Shown here one piece after another: positions 8,012-14,928 of a stretch of 64,000 nt of DNA. The notes under the pieces were generated by a model. The model was not told the origin of the DNA. It worked only from the letters and a program-made list of their open reading frames with translations, and searched no databases. Both the position numbers and the translations under genes were made by a program. Source of the stretch: JADJPO01 sp046330955. Lineage in GTDB: Bacteria; Actinomycetota; Actinomycetes; Actinomycetales; Kineosporiaceae. The DNA lies in NCBI GenBank assembly GCA_046330955.1, contig JAXLRT010000009.1, positions 124,001 to 188,000 on the forward strand, read 5' to 3'. Position 1 is the first letter of the stretch. Every line of letters begins with the position of its first letter.

Positions 8012-9079
8012 GTGTCGTTCGGGGAGGCGACGCACGAGCGCTCGGGGGTGCTCTGTGCCGGCTCGATCGTGGTCGACGTCGGCAAGGTGATCGATCGCTA
8101 CCCCTCGCAGGAACTGCTGGCGGTGATCGAGGACGTCACGCTCAGCACGGGTGGGCCGGCGGTGAATCTCGCCGTCGACCTGCACCGGCTCGGTGCCGGC
8201 TTTCCGCTGGCCATCGCGGGGGTGATCGGGGACGACGCGCACGCCGACTTCATGCTCGATGCGTTGCGTACCAACGAGATCGACGCCTCGGGGATACGGC
8301 GTACGAAGCGAGCGGCGACGTCCTTCACCGATGCCATGGTGGTGCGGGACGGCGGTTCGCGGACGTTCTTCCACCACCCGGGGGCCAATGCCGAGTTCGG
8401 TCCGGACGACGTGCCGCTGGCCACGTCGACCGCGCGCATCCTGCACATGGGCGCCCCGGGGCTGCACCGCGCCATGGACGCCGCCCGCGCCGATTCGGAC
8501 GGTGAGCCAACCAACGGCTGGCCGCAGGTGTTCGCCGCCGCGCAGGCCCTCGGGATGCGCACCAACCTCGAACTGGTCTCGCTGGCCCCGGATGAACTGC
8601 GGCGCCTCGCCGGGCCATGCCTGCCGCACCTGGACTACCTGGTGATCAACGAGGTCGAGGCCACCGCGCTGGCCGAGGTCGACCTGGACGCCGTGGGCGC
8701 GACGTCGGTCACCGGTTCCGGTGGGGCGCCGAACTGGCCGGCGCTCGAGGACGTCGCCAGGCGGCTGATCGATCGCGGTGTGGCCCGGCTGGTGGCGGTG
8801 CACTTCCCGGCCGGGTGCGTGGCCGCCGCGCCGGGCGGCCAGGTGTGGCGGCACGGGTCGGTGAACCTGCCGCGCACCGAGATCGTCAGCAGCACCGGCG
8901 CCGGGGACGCCTTCGCCAGCGGCGTGATCCACGGCCTGCACGACGGCTGGCCGGTCGAGGAGTGCCTGCGCGCCGGGGTGAGCGCGGCCGCGGCCTGCCT
9001 GCGCTCGGCCCACACCTCGGACGGCGTGCTGCCGCTGGCCGAGTGCCTGGCGATGGCCGAGGAGTTCGGCTACCGCTGA
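8012..9079 (+). CDS. PfkB/ribokinase family carbohydrate kinase
   Basis: This 355-residue protein carries the family's N-terminal Gly-rich signature (STGGPAVNLAVDLHRLG), a lid region, and the C-terminal motif SSTGAGDAFASG, in which Asp299 is the expected catalytic base. It phosphorylates a sugar or sugar acid with ATP in the cytoplasm. It starts at a GTG three bases after the TIM-barrel gene, so they are translationally coupled and likely act in one pathway. The substrate is not evident. Its 3' end runs into an 18-bp tandem repeat. Confidence 0.85.
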   Translation: MSFGEATHERSGVLCAGSIVVDVGKVIDRYPSQELLAVIEDVTLSTGGPAVNLAVDLHRLGAGFPLAIAGVIGDDAHADFMLDALRTNEIDASGIRRTKRAATSFTDAMVVRDGGSRTFFHHPGANAEFGPDDVPLATSTARILHMGAPGLHRAMDAARADSDGEPTNGWPQVFAAAQALGMRTNLELVSLAPDELRRLAGPCLPHLDYLVINEVEATALAEVDLDAVGATSVTGSGGAPNWPALEDVARRLIDRGVARLVAVHFPAGCVAAAPGGQVWRHGSVNLPRTEIVSSTGAGDAFASGVIHGLHDGWPVEECLRAGVSAAAACLRSAHTSDGVLPLAECLAMAEEFGYR

Positions 9080-9083
9080 CACG

Positions 9084-9144
9084 CGATCAGCCCAGACGCT
9101 TCGATCAGCCCAGACGATTCGATCAGCCGATACGATTCGATCAG
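9084..9144. repeat. 18-bp tandem repeat, three copies plus a partial
   Basis: Units of CGATCAGCCCAGACGNTT type occupy 9084-9101, 9102-9119 and 9120-9137, then CGATCAG. The array fills the space between the convergent kinase and acyl-CoA dehydrogenase genes and supplies the dehydrogenase's stop codon at 9141-9143. Confidence 0.85.
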
Positions 9145-10361
9145 TGCAGCGCCCGAAGTTCCTCGCGGGCAATGGATCTCAGGTGCACCTCGTCCGGTCC
9201 GTCGGCCAGCCGCAAGGTGCGCACCTGCGCCCACATCTCGGCCAGCGGGGTGTCGTCGCTGACGCCGGCGGCGCCGTGGGCCTGAATCGCCTTGTCGAGC
9301 ACCCAGGCCGCCGTGCGCGGCGCCACCACCTTGATCGCGGCGATCTCGGTGCGGGCGTTCTTGGCGCCCACCGTGTCGATCATCCACGCCGCCTTCAGGG
9401 TGAGCAGGCGGGCCTGCTCGATGCGGATCCGGGACTCGGCGATCCACTCCCGGATCACCCCTTGCCGTGCCAGCGGCTGCCCGAACGCCGTCCGGCTCGA
9501 CACCCGCCGGCACATCAGGTCCAGCGCGCGCTCGGCCATGCCGAGGGTGCGCATGCAGTGGTGGATCCGGCCCGGCCCGAGCCGCGCCTGGGCCATGGCG
9601 AACCCCCCGGCGCGCGGCCCGAGGATCGAGCTCACCGGCACCCGCACGTCGTCGTAGGTGATCACGCCGTGCCCACCGTGGGGTCCGTCGTCGTAGCCGA
9701 ACACCAGGGTCGAGCGCTCGACCGTGAGCCCCGGGGTGCCCATCGGGACCAGGATCATGGAGTGCCGGGCGTGCCGCTCGCCGTCCGGGTCGGTGACCGC
9801 CATGACGATGGAGATCTCGCACTCGGGACGCATCGCGCCGGTCGACCACCACTTGCGCCCGTTGAGCACGATCTCGTCACCCACCACCTCGGCGATGGTG
9901 CGGATGTTGGTGGCGTCCGAGGAGGCCACGTCGGGCTCGGTCATCGAGAAGCAGGAGCGGATCCGCCCGTCCAGCAACGGGTTCAGCCACTGTTCCTGCT
10001 GCTCGTCGCTGCCGAACAGGTGCAGCAGCTCCATGTTGCCGGTGTCGGGGGCATTGCAGTTCATCGCCTCGGGGGCCAAGGCGGGCGAGCGTCCACTGAG
10101 CTCGGCGATCGGCGCGTAGTCGAGCACGCTCAGCCCGGCGCCGCGCTCGTCGTCCGGCAGGAACAGGTTCCAGAGCCCCCGGCTGCGGGCCTCCCGTTTC
10201 AGGTCCTGGATCACCGCCGGGGTGCGGTGCGGGGTGCCGGCGGCCCGGTTCGCGGCGGACTGGGCCTCGAAGGTGTGTTCACTGGGGTAGACCTGCTCGG
10301 CCAGGAACGCCTCGACCTGCTGCTGGACGGCGCGGGAGCGCTCGCTGTGCCGGAAGTCCAT
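9141..10361 (-). CDS. acyl-CoA dehydrogenase, ACAD10/ACAD11 type
   Basis: This 406-residue flavoprotein has the N-terminal helical domain, a central beta domain (CFSMTEPDVASSDATN, GRKWWSTGA) and a C-terminal helical domain. The end, HGAAGVSDDTPLAEMW then RLADGPDEVHL, is the version of the FAD and substrate motif seen in ACAD10/ACAD11 rather than in classical medium-chain enzymes. It lies 61 bases downstream of an APH-type kinase gene on the same strand. In vertebrate ACAD11 and in the bacterial levulinate pathway (LvaA/LvaC), such kinase and dehydrogenase partners convert 4-hydroxyacyl-CoAs by phosphorylation followed by elimination. I infer the same chemistry here. The start is an ATG preceded by GAGGA. 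Confidence 0.85.
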   Translation of the reverse strand: MDFRHSERSRAVQQQVEAFLAEQVYPSEHTFEAQSAANRAAGTPHRTPAVIQDLKREARSRGLWNLFLPDDERGAGLSVLDYAPIAELSGRSPALAPEAMNCNAPDTGNMELLHLFGSDEQQEQWLNPLLDGRIRSCFSMTEPDVASSDATNIRTIAEVVGDEIVLNGRKWWSTGAMRPECEISIVMAVTDPDGERHARHSMILVPMGTPGLTVERSTLVFGYDDGPHGGHGVITYDDVRVPVSSILGPRAGGFAMAQARLGPGRIHHCMRTLGMAERALDLMCRRVSSRTAFGQPLARQGVIREWIAESRIRIEQARLLTLKAAWMIDTVGAKNARTEIAAIKVVAPRTAAWVLDKAIQAHGAAGVSDDTPLAEMWAQVRTLRLADGPDEVHLRSIAREELRALH

Positions 10362-10422
10362 GACGTCATCCTCGCTGCTCGGTCGGTGAGTGTGAGTGGG
10401 GGCGGGGTGCTGGCCGGGTGGC

Positions 10423-11436
10423 TCAGGCGTCCAGGGCGGCCAGCCCCGAGGTCAACAACAACGGCACCGAGGCCCCGACGGCGTCGAACCCGGGGCCGAC
10501 GGTCTTGCCCTGCAGGTACCGGAAGTGGATCCCCTCGGCGATCACCGCGAGCTTGAACCAGGCGAAGGCGACGTACCAGTCGAGCCGCGAGAGGTCACGG
10601 CTCGAGCCGGTGGCATAGCGCTCGATGAGTTGATCCGGGGTGTGAAACCCCTTCTCGGGGGAGAGCTTCGGCATCACGAAACCCCCGGTGTTCGACAGCT
10701 GCTGATAGACCGCGAGCAGTCCGACATCGGTGAGCGGATCGCCCAACGTGGCCATCTCCCAGTCGACCACGGCAGCCACCCGGTCGATGGCCGGGGTGTA
10801 GATGACGTTGGTGAGCCGGTAGTCACCGTGCACGATCCCCGGGGCCGACGGCGCCGGCACGTCGGCGGCCAGGCGGTCGATCAACTCCTGGACGGCGGGG
10901 CGCGGCTCGGTCTGCGAGGTGCCCCACTGCGTCGTCCAGCGCCGGATCTGCCGTTCCAGGAAGCCGTCCGGCCGGCCCAGGGCACCCAGGCCCACTGCGT
11001 CGGCGTCCAGCGCGTGCAGGGCGAGCAGGGTGTCCACCAGCAGCACGCAGCTGTGGCCGGCGTCCTGGGGAGCCAGCGTGGCGAGGACGTCCGGCCGGTC
11101 GAGCACCACGCCGTCCACGAACGACATCAGATAGAACGGCGCACCGAGCACGGCGACGTCCGCGCACAGCGCGATCGGCGCGGCGACCGGCACCGTGCTG
11201 GCGTGCAGGCCCCGCAGGATGCGGAACTCACGCGACATGTCGTGTGCGGTCGCCTGGACGTGACCGAGCGGGGGCCGGCGCAGCGCCCAGGTGGTGACAC
11301 CGTCGCTCACCCGGTACGTCAGGTTCGAGAACCCACCGGTGAGGCGCTCGGCCGCCAACGGACCCTGCCGCAGCGTGGGGTGAGCCGCGTCGAGCCATCG
11401 GGTGAGTGCGTCGAGATCGAGCCCCGCGAGCGTCAC
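10423..11436 (-). CDS. aminoglycoside-phosphotransferase-fold kinase, ACAD11/LvaA type
   Basis: This 337-residue protein has the APH kinase fold: a Gly-rich start (LTGGFSNLTYRV), the catalytic loop HGDYRLTNVIY, and the metal-binding DWEMATLGDPLTDVG. It starts at a GTG with AAGGAGG four bases upstream. The downstream gene is an ACAD11-type acyl-CoA dehydrogenase, so this is most likely the acyl-CoA hydroxyl kinase of that pair and not an antibiotic-resistance enzyme. The protein is cytoplasmic. Confidence 0.85.
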   Translation of the reverse strand: MTLAGLDLDALTRWLDAAHPTLRQGPLAAERLTGGFSNLTYRVSDGVTTWALRRPPLGHVQATAHDMSREFRILRGLHASTVPVAAPIALCADVAVLGAPFYLMSFVDGVVLDRPDVLATLAPQDAGHSCVLLVDTLLALHALDADAVGLGALGRPDGFLERQIRRWTTQWGTSQTEPRPAVQELIDRLAADVPAPSAPGIVHGDYRLTNVIYTPAIDRVAAVVDWEMATLGDPLTDVGLLAVYQQLSNTGGFVMPKLSPEKGFHTPDQLIERYATGSSRDLSRLDWYVAFAWFKLAVIAEGIHFRYLQGKTVGPGFDAVGASVPLLLTSGLAALDA

Positions 11437-11756
11437 GCCGCCTCCTTACCGATGAAGACCATGGCCGATGCTCATCACAACCCGATGTCGGCCAACCATG
11501 ACCATGCCCAATGGTGCGCTCGTTGCCAAGCGCTGCTCGGCGGGCGAGAAGTTCTCGAGAGGTGGATTCACGGATGCGCGTCATTGCGGATCCGTGAATC
11601 CGCACAAAGTTGTTGTTCCTCGGCCGTGCCGGCGGACGGTTGCGGGCCCGCAATGACCGTGTCGTGACGAGCCGGCGCCTGTGGACAATCGGGTGATCAT
11701 GCTCGTGCTGTGGATGAGCGCGGGACCCCTCGACCTCCGGCGCTAGCGTCGGCGGC
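11437..11756. other. divergent 320-bp intergenic region with a 12-bp dyad
   Basis: No gene is supported here. The space separates the minus-strand kinase/dehydrogenase operon from the plus-strand XRE regulator, so it should hold both promoters. GGATTCACGGAT at 11564-11575 is perfectly reverse-complemented at 11590-11601. A nested alternative pairs TGCGGAT (11585-11591) with ATCCGCA. The dyad could be an operator for the adjacent regulator. Confidence 0.55.
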
Positions 11757-12383
11757 ATGGCGATCGAGACGAGGATGACCTCGGCGGCGGAGGTGTTGTT
11801 CGAGGCCCGGCGCCGGGCAGGTATGACGCAGATCGAGTTGGCTGACCGGGGCTGCGTGGCGCCGAGCGTCATCTCGCAGGTCGAGCGAGGTCGCCGGAAC
11901 CCGAGCCTGGCGACGCTGCAACGCCTGGTCGCCGGTACCGGCTACACGGTGGGACTCACGTTGTATCGACCCGATCCGTACGAAGAGCAACTGGTCGGTC
12001 CCATCGGACGGCGGGTGCTGGCTCGGCGGCTCGAGCTGTTGCGGGTGTTGCGCGGGTTCGGCTTCGGCCGGGTCTGGGTCTCGGGCCTGGTGGCACGCGG
12101 GGCCGAGACCTGGGACACCGCACTGGAGCTCGTGATCGAGGGGTTCGAGGGACACGGGCGAGAGGTGGTGTCGGTGCTGGCTGGGGTGTTCTCGGCGCTC
12201 GGCGACGGAGTCCGTCTCGAGCTGCTGCCGCAGGCGTTCGGTCAGGTCGGGGACGTACTGCTCGGCGACGCCAGAGTGGACGGGCCGGGCCTGTCGACCG
12301 ACGAATCGGACCCCCGGGTCGACGGATCGGGGCCGTCAGCGGGCGGCGAGCAGCAGGTCGGCCAGGGCGTCGACGTGCGGTAG
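11757..12383 (+). CDS. XRE-type helix-turn-helix transcriptional regulator
   Basis: This 208-residue protein has an HTH_3 domain at about residues 8-62: EARRRAGMTQIELADRG, SVISQVERGRRNPSLATLQRL. The remaining residues form a helical region of unknown function (about 80-170), then a low-complexity Asp/Gly/Ser tail with partly repeated DNA. Its last 48 bases overlap the 3' end of the convergent HAD hydrolase gene. The position, divergent from the ACAD11-like operon, makes that operon a candidate target. Confidence 0.75.
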   Translation: MAIETRMTSAAEVLFEARRRAGMTQIELADRGCVAPSVISQVERGRRNPSLATLQRLVAGTGYTVGLTLYRPDPYEEQLVGPIGRRVLARRLELLRVLRGFGFGRVWVSGLVARGAETWDTALELVIEGFEGHGREVVSVLAGVFSALGDGVRLELLPQAFGQVGDVLLGDARVDGPGLSTDESDPRVDGSGPSAGGEQQVGQGVDVR

Positions 12384-13115
12384 GCGTACGTGGTCGAAGT
12401 CGGCGTGCAGGTCGTAGGGATCGAGCTGCACCACGGGCATGCCGGCGGCTCGGGCTCCCTGGACGTCGGCGTGCACCGTGTCGCCCACGTACAGGGTGCG
12501 GGCGGCCGGCGTCCCCAGGGCTGCCAGCGCGGGTGCGAAGATCGCCGGGTCGGGCTTGGTGAGGCCGACCACGGCCGAGTCCACCACGATCCGCACGCTC
12601 GGCAGCGGGCCGGGGCCCACCTGGCACAGGCCGAAATGACTCAGCTGCTCCTCGGCGGTGCCGTTGTTGTTGCTGACCACCGCGACCGGCAGGTGGGAGG
12701 CGACGATGCGGTGGAATCCGTCGACGTTGCGCGGCAACAGCTGGCGCCACAGGCTCTTGACGTCGCGGGTGTGCACCTGATCGATCATCGCCTGCAACGC
12801 CTGGTCCATCCGGTCATCGCTCACCCCGAGGCAGCGCAGGTAGGCCTCCTCCCAGGTGCGCCAGATCGTCCGGTCGTACTCGTGCACCGTGCCGAGTTCG
12901 GCGACCAGATCGGACATCGCCCGGACGGCGACGTGGTGAGCGCGGTGGTAGACCTCGGGGTCCTCGGGCAGCTCGAACCCGGCCCGGCCCAGACCCCGGC
13001 GGATGGGTTCGTGGTGGCGGATGACGAACACCCCGCCGATGTCGAAGACCACTGCATCGATCGTGGCCGGGTCGAGGCCGGCGGAGAGGCCGGTGACCCG
13101 GCGGTCGTCGAGCAT
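12336..13115 (-). CDS. HAD superfamily hydrolase (subfamily IA)
   Basis: This 259-residue protein shows the HAD motifs: the nucleophile Asp25 in VVFDIGGVF, VVSNNNGT (motif II, Asn in place of the usual Thr/Ser position), Lys in VGLTKPDPAIF, and LYVGDTVHADVQGARAAGM (acidic motif). The second Asp of the usual DxD is Gly, as in some YihX-like phosphatases. A cap domain fills residues 40-125. The substrate is unknown. ACAD10 fuses a HAD, an APH and an ACAD domain, and all three appear within 4 kb here, although this gene is not in the same transcription unit. Confidence 0.8.
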   Translation of the reverse strand: MLDDRRVTGLSAGLDPATIDAVVFDIGGVFVIRHHEPIRRGLGRAGFELPEDPEVYHRAHHVAVRAMSDLVAELGTVHEYDRTIWRTWEEAYLRCLGVSDDRMDQALQAMIDQVHTRDVKSLWRQLLPRNVDGFHRIVASHLPVAVVSNNNGTAEEQLSHFGLCQVGPGPLPSVRIVVDSAVVGLTKPDPAIFAPALAALGTPAARTLYVGDTVHADVQGARAAGMPVVQLDPYDLHADFDHVRLPHVDALADLLLAAR

Positions 13116-13185
13116 TCATTTACCCTACGGTGACCATCGCCCCGGCGTCACAGTTCGGCGGAGCGTGAGTCATGATGGCCGAGTG

Positions 13186-14928
13186 ATGCCATTGCTGCGG
13201 CGCGTGCTGCCGCCCTATCGGGCCACCATCGCGGTGATCTTCGTGCTGCTGCTGGCCCAGGCGATCGCGGCGCTGGTACTGCCCACGCTGTACGCCGACA
13301 TCATCAACGACGGGGTGCTCCGCGGCGACACCGGGCACATCATGCGACTCGGCGGGGTCATGCTCGCGATCTCGGTGGTGGTCGGGTTCGCCGCCATCGC
13401 CGGCACGTACCTGTCCTCCCGGGTGGCGATGTCGGTCGGACGCGACCTGCGCGCGGCCCTGTTCACCCAGGTCGAGCGGTTCTCGTTGCGCGAGGTGACC
13501 ACGTTCGGCGCGCCGTCCCTGATCACCCGCACCACCAACGACGTCCAGCAGCTGCAGTTGCTGGTGCTGATGGGCCTGAACCTGATGGCGATGGCGCCGA
13601 TCACCGTCGTCGGCGGCGTGATCATGGCGCTGCGCGAGAACGCCCGGCTGTCGACGTTGCTGGTCGTGATCATCCCGATCATGATCGCCATCGTGCTGCT
13701 CACGCTGCGCCGGGCGCTGCCGTTGTTCCGGGTGGTGCAGAAGCGGATCGATGCGATCAACCAGGTGCTGCGCGAGAACCTGACCGGGGTGCGCGTCGTC
13801 CGCGCGTTCGTGCGCACCCGGCACGAGGAGGCGCGGTTCGCCGAGGCCAACGCAGCGCTGACCGACACCCAGCTCGCGGTGGCCCGGCTGTTCGCCTTCA
13901 CCTTCCCGATCCTGATGTTCGTGATCAATTTGGCCAGCGTCGGCGTGGTCGGCTACGGCGGCCGGTTGATCTCCCAGAACCAGATGCAGATCGGCACCCT
14001 GGGGGCCTTCATCAGCTACATGATGCAGATCCTGTTCTCGGTGCTGATGGCCGTCATGATGATCGCGATGGTGCCGCGCGCCGCGGCCTCCGCCGAGCGG
14101 ATCAGCGAGGTGCTCGACACCCAGCCGGCGATCACCGACCCGGACGACGCCGTCGTCCCGACGCCGCGCCCGGCCGAGTCCGGTGAGGCGATCATCGAGC
14201 TGGTCAAGGTCGACTTCCGCTACCCCGGCGCCGAGGAGCCGGTGCTGCACGACGTCGATCTGACGCTGCGCGCCGGCCAGGTCACCGCCATCGTCGGGGG
14301 CACCGGTTCGGGCAAGACCACCCTGGTGAACCTGATCCCGCGGCTGTACGACATCAGCGACGGGTCGCTGCTGCTCGACGGGGTCGACATCCGCCGGATT
14401 CCCCGGGAGTACCTGTGGGGCCAGCTCGGTCTGGTGCCGCAGAAGGCCTTCCTGTTCACCGGCACCATCGCCGACACGTTGCGGTTCGGGGCGCCGTCGG
14501 CCACGGACGACGAGCTGTGGCACGCGCTCGAGGTGGCCCAGGCCGCCGACTTCGTCCGCGAGCTACCCGACGGCCTGGCCCACGTGGTCGAGCAAGGTGG
14601 GGCCAACTTCTCCGGCGGGCAACGGCAACGGCTGGCGATCGCCCGGGCGCTGGCGCGCCGTCCGCGGGTGTACCTGTTCGACGACAGCTTCTCGGCGCTC
14701 GACTACGGCACCGATGCCCGGCTGCGCGCCGCGCTGGTGCGCGAGACCACGCACGCGGCGGTGGTGATCGTGGCGCAGCGGGTCAGCACCGTGCTGCACG
14801 CCGATCAGATCGTGGTGCTGGACGCCGGGCGGGTGGTGGGTACCGGCCGGCACGAGGAGCTGCTGGCCGGCTGCGAGACCTACCGCGAGATCGTCGAGTC
14901 CCAGCTCTCCGCGCAGGACGCGGCATGA
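13186..14928 (+). CDS. ABC exporter half-transporter with degenerate catalytic site
   Basis: This 580-residue protein has six membrane helices (residues 1-310) and a nucleotide-binding domain with Walker A GGTGSGKTT (Lys377), signature FSGGQRQRLAIARAL, and Walker B VYLFDDSFSALD. The residue that should be the catalytic glutamate is Asp500. Heterodimeric exporters such as TM287/288 pair one such impaired site with a normal one. The partner gene overlaps this stop codon by four bases and has a normal Glu. The start is ATG 13186 (a GTG lies one codon before it). The cargo is unknown, probably lipophilic compounds or a drug. Confidence 0.9.
   Translation: MPLLRRVLPPYRATIAVIFVLLLAQAIAALVLPTLYADIINDGVLRGDTGHIMRLGGVMLAISVVVGFAAIAGTYLSSRVAMSVGRDLRAALFTQVERFSLREVTTFGAPSLITRTTNDVQQLQLLVLMGLNLMAMAPITVVGGVIMALRENARLSTLLVVIIPIMIAIVLLTLRRALPLFRVVQKRIDAINQVLRENLTGVRVVRAFVRTRHEEARFAEANAALTDTQLAVARLFAFTFPILMFVINLASVGVVGYGGRLISQNQMQIGTLGAFISYMMQILFSVLMAVMMIAMVPRAAASAERISEVLDTQPAITDPDDAVVPTPRPAESGEAIIELVKVDFRYPGAEEPVLHDVDLTLRAGQVTAIVGGTGSGKTTLVNLIPRLYDISDGSLLLDGVDIRRIPREYLWGQLGLVPQKAFLFTGTIADTLRFGAPSATDDELWHALEVAQAADFVRELPDGLAHVVEQGGANFSGGQRQRLAIARALARRPRVYLFDDSFSALDYGTDARLRAALVRETTHAAVVIVAQRVSTVLHADQIVVLDAGRVVGTGRHEELLAGCETYREIVESQLSAQDAA

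Noticed and set aside
6857..9172. Minus-strand frame of 771 codons
   Set aside because: It is opposite the TIM-barrel and PfkB genes and has the Arg/His/Val composition of antisense frames in this genome.
10423..11436. Aminoglycoside resistance gene
   Set aside because: The kinase motifs fit the fold, but the partner dehydrogenase and overall sequence point to the ACAD11/LvaA type.
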